From Carallia brachiata (Eukaryota; Streptophyta; Magnoliopsida; Malpighiales; Rhizophoraceae): a DNA stretch of 64,000 bases. Below, piece by piece: positions 11,158 through 21,402 of this stretch. Numbering within the stretch: position 1 is the stretch's first letter; every line of letters begins with the position of its first letter. The position numbers and the translations under genes were made by a program. The notes beneath the pieces are model-generated. The model searched no databases. It worked only from the letters and a program-made list of their open reading frames with translations, and had not been told where the DNA came from. The stretch covers positions 3,844,001-3,908,000 of the forward strand of contig JADCRB010000114.1 of the NCBI GenBank assembly GCA_021464245.1. Direction: 5' to 3'.

Positions 11158-12479
11158 GAATATTTTTCACGAGTAAGCCTTAACAATATTTTACACATCA
11201 ATGGTGACATAATAAGGCTAAATGATGCCTTAGTCTTACAATAACATTAGATCTACCAAATTATAAATTGTTTTAAATACTCAAGTAGAACGCAAAAAAA
11301 TTGTAAAATTCAATACATAAAAGTAAAGAAAGTGTTATGAACACATTTCTCAATTTAGATAGGGTGTATTTAGTGTTTGAAGTTTACTTTCAATTCACAT
11401 ATACTGTAGATTAATAATAGAAGAATTAAGATGCTTAGTTTTTAATTTTCTTTTAATGTCTTCAACAATATTTACGTGAATAAATGCATCCAAACAAAAT
11501 GAAGAAAAGAAAAATCACCCAACCGTAGAATGTGGTCAATTCTTGTGAAAATAGTTAAATTTTTTCATATGATCTATCTCTCAATAAAACATATTTTTGA
11601 GTTTTAGTAATTTTTTGCAGTCAGTTTAGTTTTGATGATTTTTAGATTTATAAAACTGCAACTAAACTGTATAATATGGTTTGCTAAAATTTTAAATTAC
11701 AATCAATCCATTCTCTACCGTTTTTTTGGTTTCAGTTTAATTTTAGTTAGATTGATCGAGTTGGATGGATTAGACAATTTTATATACACCCCGTAAGAGG
11801 AGGGAATTGGAAGAAAAAAGAAGTGGGGGGCGATTTTTTCCCAGTACCTACCAAAAACCATTCTCCTAATTTTAGAGAAAGAGATAACAAATTATAAAGA
11901 ATTATTAATGATAACTATAATATGGAGGTAATAGGTACGGCACGATGTGAGAGACAGGATGCGAGAAAATATAATAAGGTGGATGTATGAAATTATAATT
12001 TTATTTAACATTATCAAATTTGATAGTTTTAAATCTGTAGCAGTATTTTTAAAGGCTTTAGACTTAAAAGCTTTAGGCTCACTAAAATGCTATGGCCTTT
12101 TAAAGTCTAAACATAAGATGTAGGTACATGCATGAGAAAAGTAGATTACCCTTTGCACACGCCTGAGCAAAGTGGATCGCACTCTCAAAAACTATTAAAA
12201 TATATTTAAGAAAATATAAATTACAAAATTAATTCAAATAAATTGTGCAAAAGATAAAACAAAATATTTTATGTCTTCCACAAAATAAAGGAGCAAGTTT
12301 TAAAAGAGTTGTTCATCATAAATCAGAACGACAAAAAATTGTATTGAAATATAATTAAAAATTAAAATTATCATAGTTATCTTCACCAAGCGCATGTATA
12401 ATCCTATCTTCTTCATCATCACCATATCAAATGCATTAAGCACAAAAATTCACATCATACTCATAAGGGGATAATGGGG
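11158..12479. other. AT-rich intergenic DNA shared by both units
   Basis: About 1.3 kb is colinear with 36130-37480. No coding region is convincing. Small indels distinguish the units. Confidence 0.55.
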
Positions 12480-12570
12480 AAGAAATCCCAACAGCACATG
12501 GTGGGTTTTGAACCTAGAACCTCCCATATGTAGTGGGATGCCTCTTACCAAACCAACTTGTGTTTTTGTT
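12480..12570 (-). mobile_element. SINE-like tRNA-related relic, unit 1 copy
   Basis: On the minus strand the stretch reads GTTGGTTTGGTAAGAGG, then about 30 bases later GGTTCAAAACCCACC, which resembles tRNA A- and B-box spacing. The same relic is at 37485-37560, so it predates the duplication. No clear target duplication is visible. Confidence 0.35.
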
Positions 12571-12717
12571 AATTAATTTATTTATTTTTCTTATTATTTA
12601 ATTAATTGGGCAAGAACCAAAACTTTCTTTTTTACATTTTATAAATAACCCAGTTATTATTTTCTATCTGTCTTTTCTTTTATTTGTTAAAAATATTATT
12701 AATTATTTTCCTGTTAA

Positions 12718-12722
12718 CTTAT
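12718..12722. repeat. Target-site duplication, left
   Basis: CTTAT immediately before the 5' LTR is repeated immediately after the 3' LTR at 22705-22709. A 5-bp duplication is normal for Ty3/gypsy integration. Confidence 0.9.
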
Positions 12723-13378
12723 TGTAAACTAATAATAAAAGAAAAAAAAAATATAAATGGTTGGCAGCCGCCAACCTTGAAGGTTGGAAGCTGCCAACCT
12801 AATTAATGCCACCAACCATTTGGTTGGTGGCAGGCAGGCAGCTGGGGGAGGCCTATAAATGGCCTCCCCCCAATTAGATGGCAGCAGAGAAAAAAAGAAG
12901 AAAAAAGAAAAAAGGCAGCGAAGCGCAGCAAAGAAAAAAAAAAAAAGAAAAAAAAAAAAAAAAAAAGAAAAAAAAAGAGAGAGATAGTAAAAAAAAAAAA
13001 ATCTACAAATCCGGCTGGGATTAAGTCTCATACGGCCCTCAGCAAAATCCAGGCAACTCATCCGAGAACAAGTCCATTCGACCCTCGGTGAAATTAAGTC
13101 AGATCAGCTCAGATCGAGTCTCTACGGTTCCTAAACGTAGTCAAAACATCCAAATCAGACACAGTTTCAGTCTATCCAGTTCAAGAAAAAGCGGTGGAAA
13201 TTATTTCTGTCCAGATCAAGCTCGTGCAGCCCTTGACGGAGTCAAAAAAGGAACACTAATCGGAGGATCTACGGAGATCGACCCCACGTAAATTTTCTTT
13301 TACTTTACAATTTTTATTTGTAATTTATTTTTGTATTTTCGAGTTTAATTGTTTTAGGCTCGAAATTTACGCTTTACA
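12723..13378 (+). repeat. 5' LTR
   Basis: It starts TGTAAACTAATAATAAAAG and ends GCTTTACA. It holds three successive inverted repeats upstream of and around the TATA box (12760-12870), a long A-rich segment (about 12890-13005), and the R/U5 side. It differs from the 3' LTR by many small indels and substitutions, so the insertion is not very recent. Confidence 0.93.
12844..12870 (+). promoter_or_regulatory. LTR TATA box held in the loop of a 10-bp inverted repeat
   Basis: GGGGGAGGCC (12844-12853), TATAAAT (12854-12860), GGCCTCCCCC (12861-12870). The same structure is kept in the 3' LTR at 22186-22212. It should be the element's core promoter. Confidence 0.75.
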
Positions 13379-13384
13379 AATTTT

Positions 13385-13402
13385 TGGCACGCTCGGTGGG
13401 AC
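13385..13402 (+). other. Candidate tRNA primer-binding site
   Basis: TGGCACGCTCGGTGGGAC begins seven bases after the 5' LTR. It is of the TGGC(G/A)C form used by many plant gypsy elements. I did not assign the tRNA. Confidence 0.55.
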
Positions 13403-13427
13403 AACTTCACCTCCCATCTCTTGTTCC

Positions 13428-13566
13428 TAAAAAAAAAAAAGAGGTAAAAGGGGAGCCGAGAGAAAAAAAAAAAGTAAAAAAAAAAAAAAAGTAAAAAAGT
13501 AAAAGTAAAAAGTAAAAAAAAAAAAAAGTAAAAAGTAAAAAAGTAAAAAAAAAAAAAAAAAAAATT
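13428..13566 (+). repeat. A-rich AAAAGTAAAA leader repeat
   Basis: Almost 140 bases of poly-A broken by GTA, between the primer site and gag. Long minus-strand poly-Phe frames over it are artefacts. Confidence 0.75.
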
Positions 13567-13571
13567 TACAG

Positions 13572-15300
13572 GTGTTCAGCACATCAAATGGCACCGAAAA
13601 GGAGTACAACTGCTGCCACAAAAAGAAGGCAACGGCTCCATTGCCTGCATCAACTACCCTACCTGGGTACGCAGGTCCAGAAACCCGGGGACGGACACAA
13701 TTTCTTGCCGTCCAAACCCGACAAAATGTCGAAATGGAGAGTCCACAGCTTGCACAACAGGATCTCTCCCCTGACTCTCTTGCCGCATGGAGGAGTCGAT
13801 CACCCACCCCGATCGAAATCGGGGGCAACACGACGAAGCCTGCTCAACAAAATCCGACTCACACAGAAGAATCAGAAGAGTTTTCTCCCCCAGTCTTTCC
13901 CGGAGCCTCATCTGTTGCCGTCATGATGACCAACACAACCAGCACAGAGGAAAGGATTTCAGAATTGGAGAACAAAATTTTGCAGCTGATCAGAGTCGTG
14001 AGGAAAAAGATCAACAGATCGCAGCTCTCAAAGGAAAAGCCCCGATCCAAGTTGATCCCGAAATCCGCGAGGAGCAACCATATCCACCCGGTTTCACTCC
14101 AGAAGCCACACCAGCCGACGTCTTCCCTGCAGAAAAGCGACCAGGTAGTTCTACACAGCTGCCACCCTCAAATTCTGTAGCTTCGCTATCTGTTCAACAA
14201 TTGCAGGAAATGATAGCCAATACGATCCGACTGCAACAAGCTACATCCTTCCAAGGATCAGATGTACGTCAAACCGTACACCAGACGGATCGAAAGTCTC
14301 AACATGCCCTTGGGCTACCAGCCGCCCAAATTTCAACAATTCGACGGACGAGGCGATCCCAAACAGCACATCGCCCACTTCGTTGAAACCTGCAACAACG
14401 CAGGGACTTATGGAGATCTCTTGGTGAAGCAGTTTGTTCGTTCACTCAGGGAGACCGCTTTCACCTGGTTCATAAATCTTGAACCAGAATCGATCGACAG
14501 TTGGGAACAGCTACAACGAGAGTTCCTCAACAGATTTTTCAGCACTCGAAGGACGGTAAGTATGATGGAGCTTACCAGCACCAAACAAAGGAAAGGAGAG
14601 CCCGTTGTCGAATACATCAACAGATGGCGTGCCCTCAGCTTGGACTGCAAAGATCGCCTGACGGAGACTTCTGCCGTGGAGATGTGCATCCAGGAATGCA
14701 TTGGGAGCTGTTATACATCCTGCAGGGTGTCAAACCCCGAACTTTCGAAGAACTGGCGACCCGGCACATGATATGGAGATAAGCATCCAGACTTCCGGAG
14801 GCACGGTTCCCATCCAGTTGGACCAGCAAGGGGGCAGAAGGGAGATTAAGAAACCCAACAGCTCCGGAAAAGGAAAGAAGTGATGACTGTTGAAGCCGCA
14901 CCAGTAAAAGTGGGCGCCAAAGCTAAGGTAAATCCTCCGACCCAAATAACTCAGCCAAAACAACAGGAAAGGCGGAAGGTGACATTGCGAGAGCTGGAGC
15001 AGAAGCAGTATCCATTCCCCGACTCAGACGTCCCCGACATTCTTGAACAACTTTGGAGGCGAAACTGATCGAACTCCCAGAGTGCAAGCGGCCGAATGAA
15101 AAGGATCGAGTCAGCGATCCAGATTCTGCAAATATCACCGGATAGTAAGTCATCCAACCGAGAAGTGTTTCGTCCTGAAGGAGCTAATCATGAAGCTCAA
15201 AAGCCAGAATAAAATCATTCTGGACCAGGAAGGCAACCTCGCAAACCAACCACCATCACTTCAAAACCATCAGAAGAGGTGACACACCGTAAGGAGGAGC
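13572..15300 (+). pseudogene. Retrotransposon gag (frameshifted)
   Basis: The N-terminal part is spread over two frames (13572 onward, then 13787-14386). The capsid-like retrotrans_gag domain is in frame at 14262-14771 (FQQFDGRGDPKQHIAHF, FTWFINLEPESIDSWEQL, FLNRFFS). Further on, KVTLRELEQKQYPFPDSD (about 14978) and a zinc-knuckle-like CKYHRIVSHPTEKCFVLKE (about 15125-15185) match the Tat-type gag C-terminus. At least three frame changes are needed to read through, so no full Gag is made from this copy. Confidence 0.85.
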
Positions 15301-15599
15301 CGCTCGACAACAAAAAGTCGACAACGGAGAAGGTATATGAAGCTCTCCAAACCCTTCTCGCTAACCCTCAGCTGTTTATAGCTTTGCAATCAACAGAAGT
15401 GTGGCAAAATCAAGTCAGCAATACTCTCCAGACCTCAGCTGAATCCAGCCATCAAATGAGTCTAACTCACGGAGCAACAGGCGGACCAAAATCACGTCGG
15501 ATGTTACTCTGCTATCTCATTTTCAGATGAGGATCTCCTGCTGGGGTCCAAACCCCACAATCGGCCGCTGTATGTATCAGGCTATGTGAAAGAAGAAGG

Positions 15600-15870
15600 T
15601 TCGACGTATTCTGATCGACGATGGCTCAGCAGTCAATATTATCCCAAAATCCACCATAAAGGAGCTCGGCATCGGTTGATGAATTATCAGACAGCCGCTT
15701 GATGATTCATGGCTTTAATCAAGGAGGACAGAAAGCAATTGGGATGATTCGCTTGGAGCTAACTATCGGTAATCTCACTTCTAGCACTCTATTTCACGTG
15801 ATTGATGCACGTACCACATATAAGATGTTGCTAGGACGACCGTGGATTCATGGAAATGGAGTTGTGCTCT
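15600..15870 (+). pseudogene. Retroelement aspartic protease domain (frameshifted)
   Basis: The active-site segment RRILIDDGSAVNIIPKS is read at about 15603-15653. The C-terminal half (FHVIDARTTYKMLLGRPWIH) is in the frame opened at 15699. A frameshift lies between them near 15660-15695. The DDGSA form of the active site is usual for Tat-type elements. Confidence 0.8.
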
Positions 15871-16409
15871 CAAGCCTGCATCAGTGCTTTAAGTATTACA
15901 ATGGTGGCGTTCAAAAGGTCAATGCTGACTTAAAGCCGTTCGATGATGCTGAATCACATTTGGCGGATGCAGTCTTCTACACTGACACAGACAATCCGGA
16001 GATCATTCCGTCAAAAGCTACTTGGACTGGGGGCATCCACAAAAAGGGAAAAGCTGTCGAAGAACCTGCCAATGCCAACCCCAGGCTCCAACAAATGAAA
16101 AGCTGCCACAGCCTGCTGAACTTCGTCCGAAGGATGTTGCATCTTCAAGCTCCACTCCAGTCCTACGCTATGTGCCAAGTCACGACGCTCAGAAGGTCAA
16201 CCCCCTTTCTCTTATTGTATTGATCTTAAACAGGAGCAAGGTCATAGCCAACCCAAAACAAAGGAGCTGCACAACCTGAAGGAGACTTACACTCTGCCGA
16301 TACCAAAGATTGAGCCGGTTTTGTCTTCAAAACCATTAAAAGGCTTCGTCAAACCACACACGGGGGCAGTCGAAGGCGGCTCACTTCCAGAAAGAAGAAC
16401 AAGAAGGAT

Positions 16410-16949
16410 TTGATCCTAATGCATACAAGCTTTTGGCAAGGCGGCTATGACTTCTCAAACCCGAGCACAATGGGTACGCTGCCGTCCACACATGGCGCCG
16501 CTTCTCAAACATCACAGTCCCGACCTGGCTTAGGCTATCAGGAGAAGTCACCTGTGCGGATCACGCTAAAGAGCCGAAGCCGAGCAGCTGATGCACGTGC
16601 CATCACCACCACCACCAAACAGACAGGCTTATCCAGTCAAACAAAGAAGGTGAAGTCAGAGGTTCCATTTCATGTCACAATCAGCGAGGAGGCTGAGTCC
16701 GACTCATCAGATGGTGAAGTGAAGGAGGCTCCCCCGGAACTTGAAGATGGTGGCCAAGCAACTGTTGATGAACTCAAGGAGGTCAATCTTGGCTCTCCGG
16801 AAGATCCTCGACCTACATTTGTAAGTGCTTTACTTACTGCAGAAGAAGAGCAAGAATATGTTCAGGTATTAAGTCAATACAGGGACGTGTTCGCATGGAG
16901 TTACAAAGAAATGCCTGGACTTGACCCAAAATTGCGGTGCATCGTCTAG
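16410..16949 (+). pseudogene. Protease-RT linker region of pol
   Basis: A 179-codon frame ends in SALLTAEEEQEYVQVLSQYRD and FAWSYKEMPGLDPK, the segment that normally precedes RT in gypsy pol. A frameshift at about 16940 separates it from the RT frame. Its first half is Ser/Thr/Lys-rich and unconserved. Confidence 0.75.
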
Positions 16950-17863
16950 CAGTAAAGAAGGGTGTCCGTTCTGTCAAGCAGCCACAACGACGGTTCCGCC
17001 CGGAACTCATTCCACAAATCGAGGAGGAGGTGAACAAGCTGATCAATGCCGGCTTCATCCGAGAGGTCACCTACCCAACGTGGATTGCCAACATTGTCCC
17101 AGTAAGAAAGAAGAATGGACAGTTGAGGGTATGTGTTGATTTTCGAGATCTTAACAAGGCCTGCCCGAAAGATGACTTTCCATTGCCCATAACGGAGATC
17201 ACAGTCGATGCAACAACGGGTCACGAAGCATTGTCTTTCATGGATGGTTCTTCAGGCTATAACCAAATCAGAATGGCACCAGAAGACGAGGAGTTGACAG
17301 CATTCCGCACCCCAAAAGGTATATACTGCTACAAAGTTATGCCGTTTGGATTGAAAAATGCTGGCGCCACTTATCAACGTGCTATGCAAAAAATTTTTGA
17401 TGACATGCTGCACAAGATTGTAGAATGTTATGTTGATGACTTAGTTGTAAAGACTAAGAAGCGCAAAGACCACCTCGAGGATCTCAAGACAGTGTTCGAA
17501 AGACTTCGGAGGCATCAGCTCAAAATGAACCCTCTCAAGTGCGCATTCGGTGTCACATCAGGAAAGTTTCTTGGGTTCGTGGTGCGCCATCGTGGAATCG
17601 AAGTTGATCAGTCAAAGGTTGAGGCAATTCAAAAGATGCCTGAACCTAAAAACCTGCACGAGCTGCGAAGTCTACAAGGAAAGCTAGCCTACATTCGCCG
17701 TTTCATCTCCAATTTAGCTGGGAGATGTCAACCTTTCCATCGGTTGATGAAGAAGGATGTCAACTTCGAGTGGGACGAAGCTTGCAGCAAAGCCTTTGAA
17801 AGCATAAAGAAGTATCTTTCCAATCCACCGGTCCTAGGTGCTCCAATTCAAGGAAAGTCGTGA
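16937..17863 (+). pseudogene. Reverse transcriptase domain of pol
   Basis: A 308-codon open frame. Gypsy RT motifs are in order: WIANIVPVRKKNGQLRVCVD, FRDLNKACPKDDFPLP, SGYNQIRMAPEDEE, AFRTPKGIYCYKVMPFGLKN, catalytic YVDD (about 17432), FLGFVVRHRGIEV. It polymerises cDNA from the element RNA in virus-like particles. This is the least damaged part of pol, but it is out of frame with both neighbours. Confidence 0.93.
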
Positions 17864-18290
17864 TTCTCTACATTGCAGCAGGAAAGATCTTTGGGCCTTG
17901 CTTGCACAGGGAAACGAGCAGGGAAAGGAAGTTGCCCTGTACTACTTGAGCAGAACACTAAACGGTCCGGAGCTGAGTTATTCGCCCATTGAAAAGACAT
18001 GTCTAGCACTGTTCTTTGCCATTGACAAGCTGAGGCACTACATGCAAGCTCACACGGTACGTCTCATTGCCAGAGCTGATCCTGTCAAATATATCTTATC
18101 CAGACCAATCTTGTCAGGACGACTTGCCAAGTGGGCAGTAATCCTACAAAGCTACGACATTGTCTACGTGCCTCAAAAAGCAGTCAAAGGACAAGCTCTA
18201 GCAGACTTCCTTGCAGATCACCCTGTTCCGTCAGATTGGGAGTTCACAGATGATCTTCCAGATGAAGAGGTCTTTTACATTGAGACACTG
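17838..18290 (+). pseudogene. RNase H domain of pol (gypsy type)
   Basis: The frame reads GKEVALYYLSRTLNGPELSY, then IEKTCLALFFAIDKLRHYM and LSRPILSGRLAKWAVILQSYD. The beginning of the domain, around 17860-17900, is garbled by small deletions, so the first catalytic acidic residue is not seen. Confidence 0.8.
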
Positions 18291-18710
18291 CCACCATGGA
18301 CGATGTTCTTTGATGGTGCAGCAAGGCGTGATGGTGCTGGTGCCGGTATAGTGTTTGTCACTCCTCAACGACAAATACTACCATATGCTATCTTCTCGGT
18401 GAGTTATGTTCAAATAATGTTGCTGAATACCAGGCTTTGATCATTGGTCTTCAAATGGCTGTCGATATGAAGATTCCAACTATAGAAGTCCATGGAGATT
18501 CCCAGCTCGTCATCAACCAACTTACAGGATTGTATGACGTGAAGAAAGAGGACCTTGCGCCTTACCATCAACGTGCTCGACAGCTAATGGATGAATTTGA
18601 AAGCATCACCTTGGAGCATGTGCCTCGACGAGAAAACACTCAGGCAGACGCGTTGGCTAACCTGGCACTTCTCTTGCAAAGTCAGAAATCCAGGCTACAG
18701 TTGTTGCGTA
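18291..18710 (+). pseudogene. Second, plant/archaeal-type RNase H domain of pol
   Basis: After PPWTMFFDGAARRDGAGAG (first Asp; about 18291 on), the domain goes on in another frame from 18437 with MAVDMKIPTIEVHGDSQLVI and VPRRENTQADALANLA. This is an additional RNase H 3' of the gypsy RNase H, which is diagnostic of Tat-lineage elements. A frameshift lies near 18405-18437. Confidence 0.85.
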
Positions 18711-18939
18711 TGTCAGAAATGGATAGTGCAAAGGATGATGAAGAAACTACAGCAGCCAACGCTGTATCTACGTCTCGCGGAGGACGATTGGCGCCAACCA
18801 ATCATTGACTATCTACAGCACGGGAAGCTGCCGAAGATCGTCGTCATAAGACAGAAATTCAACGACGAGCTCCCCGTTCATATATCTCAAGGATGCTCTG
18901 TATCGAAGGTCTTTTGATGGAGTTCTACTTCGCTGCCTA

Positions 18940-20026
18940 GCCAATGAAGAGGCAAAACAGGCTCTCACTGAAGCACATTCTGGTGTTTGTGGCGGACATC
19001 AATGGGCCTAAGTTGCACTTCCAACTCAGAAGGATGGGATACTACTGGCCAACCATGGTACGTGATTCAATTGAGTTTGCTAAAACTGTCAAGCTTGTCA
19101 ATTTCATGCAATTACATACATCAACCACCGGAGCCACTGCATCCAACTGTCTCATCCTGGCCCTTTGAAGCTTGGGGTCTCGACTTAGTGGGGCCCTTGC
19201 CAAAGTCATCCCTGGGTCACCTGTACATCCTCGCAGCAACCGACTACTTCTCAAAATGGGCTGAAGCCATTCCACTTAGAGAGGTAAAGAAGGAGCATGT
19301 TGCCAATTTCATCCGGACTCAGCTGATCTATCGCTATGGAGTCCCTCGATTCATCATCACTGATAATGGTAAGCAGTTCTACAACAGCTTAATCGACAAG
19401 CTCTGCGAGAAGTTCAAGTTCAAGCAGTACAAGTCATCCATGTACAATGCCCCAGCAAATGGCTTGGCCGAAGCATTCAACAAGACCTTATGCAACCTGT
19501 TGCGGAAGGTAGTCTCTAAATCCAAAAGAGATTGGCATGACAGAATTCCGGAGGCATTATGGGCGTATCGTACAACTTACCGGACTCCAACACAGGCGAC
19601 GCCATACTCACTTGTCTACGGTGTCGAAGCAATACTGCCGTTGGAAACACAGATTCCATCCCTGCGCATGGCTGTTCTGGAAGGACTCACACAGGAGGAG
19701 AATGCTCGCCTACGTCTGGATGAGTTAGAAGCCTCGATGAAAGGAGGCTCGAAGCACAACAGCAACTTGAGTGCTACCAAGCCCGGCTCACCAACACGTT
19801 CAACCGCAGGGTCCGCCCTCGATCTTTTCAAGTTGGAGACCTTGTTCTTGCAGTGCGACGGCCCATCAACATGAAGCATCGGCCTGGTGACAAGCTTACT
19901 TCCAAATGGGACGGGCCATACTTAGTGCAGGAGGCCTACACTCACAACGCTTACATGCTGTCAGACCAAGAAGGCGTCCGAATCGGCCCAATCAATGGTA
20001 AATTTCTGAAACAGTATTATGTGTAA
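18940..20026 (+). pseudogene. Integrase region of pol (frameshifted)
   Basis: The catalytic core has FEAWGLDLVGPLPKS (first Asp, about 19165), PRFIITDNGKQFYNS (second Asp) and NGLAEAFNKTLCNL (Glu). It is followed by WAYRTTYRTPTQATPYSLVYG. A frameshift near 19742 puts the C-terminal part in another frame, which ends GPYLVQEAY to KFLKQYYV at TAA 20024-20026. The zinc-binding N-terminus (about 18940-19130) is also in a broken frame. Confidence 0.9.
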
Positions 20027-20030
20027 ATAT

Positions 20031-20068
<38 letters not shown>

Positions 20069-20400
20069 AAAAAAAATCAAAAAAAAAAAAAAAAAAAAAA
20101 AAGTTCGGAAGTCCCGATCTGAAGTCAAGCGAAAAAAAAATCCAAACCAAGCAAACCCAAACACTGAGCCCAAACTCAAAACCCAACTCAAAAGCCTGAA
20201 AACCAAATCCAAAAGTCCAAGTCCAAAGCCCAAACACTCGACCCAAGTCCAAAAATCCAAGTCTAGAAGCCCAAACACTCGACCCAAATCCAATCCAAAG
20301 CCCAAAACCCAAAAATTCCAAGTCCCAAACACAGTCCAGAACCCAAGTTCAAAATCCAATCCAACTCCTGGCCCGCATGAGTATAAACTGTGAACGGCCC
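20027..20400 (+). repeat. Poly-A tract and CCCAAA-rich low-complexity spacer after pol
   Basis: 20035-20102 is almost pure A with two TC interruptions. 20130-20360 is built from words like CCCAAACAC, TCCAAAG and ACCCAAG. The Gly/Phe/Leu-rich minus-strand frames over it are compositional artefacts. Confidence 0.7.
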
Positions 20401-20405
20401 AAAAA

Positions 20406-20413
20406 TATAAAAG
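20406..20413 (+). promoter_or_regulatory. TATA-like sequence upstream of the WUS-like ORF
   Basis: TATAAAAG lies 88 bases upstream of the homeodomain ORF's ATG (20501). A CT/CA-rich leader typical of plant 5' UTRs follows. It may be a promoter captured with the gene. Confidence 0.35.
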
Positions 20414-20500
20414 TAACGGAGGGTTTGAGTCTGAAACTCAGCATCAGTCTCAACCGATCTTCACCACACACCAGACCTTTACTCCTCTGCCGCAAGAAAG

Positions 20501-21111
20501 ATGGAACCAGTTGCAGAACCTCAAGACAAGGGAGAAGAAAGGTCACCTCGCACAAGGTGGCAACCGACCATGGCACAACTGCAAATTTTGGAGGAAGTCT
20601 TCTACAACGATGGAGGTATTGTCCCTAACTCTACACAGATTCTCCAACTTGTCTCACGACTTCGCCCGCTAGGGGCAGTCGAAGGAAAAAATGTATATTT
20701 TTGGTTCCAGAATCGGAGACATAGGGAAACAGTGGCTGAGAGATGGTATTTCCAAAGCACAGCCTGTTGTTCCTATAGTAGATCTCACCAGTACAGCTTC
20801 ACCCTCAAATGAAGCCGGCCCAAGTTCTACCACTGCAATGGTCTCTCCACGGTACGTTCATCAAAGCCGTAGCCTATGGGAGCATACATACTGGTCCTGG
20901 TGGTTTCACGGAGTCAGCCAAGGGTTCATCCCTCCTAGATACTTAAGTCTAGGAGGAATTTTTCTAGCACACAGGAGTCATTCCGGCGAAATTTTGCCTC
21001 TCTTTCCAGAATATTCCGGCAGCATCAACCAGCCGGAAAGCGACGTCCAACATCATCGGCCCACCAGACGAGGTCGAGCTTGACTTGGAGTTGCACCTCG
21101 GGCCCCGCTAG
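20501..21111 (+). pseudogene. WUSCHEL-clade (WOX) transcription-factor-like coding segment carried by the retrotransposon
   Basis: WUS/WOX proteins are plant nuclear homeodomain repressors that maintain stem cells. The frame opened by ATG 20501 carries a full homeodomain at residues 17-76: RTRWQPT start, QLQILEEVFY helix 1, TQILQLVSRL helix 2, EGKNVYFWFQNRRHRE helix 3. From the RW to the end of WFQN is 52 residues, the WUS-type spacing. EGKNV(F/Y)(Y/F)WFQN points to the WUS clade. Just after the homeodomain the frame shifts (about 20725-20735). A second frame (codons in phase with 20691) contains EILPLFPEY (20988-21014), like the WUS-box TLPLFP. A third frame ends DEVELDLELHLGPR with stop TAG 21109-21111; LDLELHL (21079-21099) fits an EAR repression motif. 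HD, WUS-box and EAR are in the correct order. Total size of about 200 codons suits a short WOX5-like protein. No intron is visible. At least two frame changes mean this copy cannot make the full protein; an HD-only product (103 codons) is open. Confidence 0.82.
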
Positions 21112-21132
21112 GACGGCCGACAAGATAAGGTG

Positions 21133-21220
21133 CAACGACTTCTGCAGCACGCGGCAACGACTTCCGCAGCACACGGCAACGACTTCTGCCACACACGGTA
21201 ACGACTTTCGTGACACGCGT
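21133..21220 (+). repeat. 22-bp tandem repeat, about 4 copies
   Basis: Units begin at 21133, 21155, 21177 and 21199 and follow CAACGACTTCTGCAGCACGC with substitutions. They lie directly after the EAR-like end of the WUS-like segment. Confidence 0.8.
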
Positions 21221-21402
21221 CAGCCGCTGCCTCTTTTGTCTCTTATGCAGGAAAGGGACGATGCCCTACCCGATTCTGCGTACCTTTTTTTGACTTTTCA
21301 AAAAAAAAAAAAAAAAAAAACAAAAAAAACTTTTTATTTGTATATATATCCTGCATGCCCGAGTTGTATATTCACCCCTCAGCTCTTCTTTCTCAAAAGA
21401 AA

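Noticed and set aside
12729..13061. Minus-strand ORF rich in Phe/Leu in the 5' LTR, and similar ones at 13427 and 22195
   Set aside because: They are reverse translations of A-rich tracts; no domain and no conservation beyond composition.
19992..20359. Minus-strand Gly/Phe/Leu/Trp-rich ORFs
   Set aside because: Antisense to a CCCAAA/TCCAAG low-complexity spacer; composition explains them.
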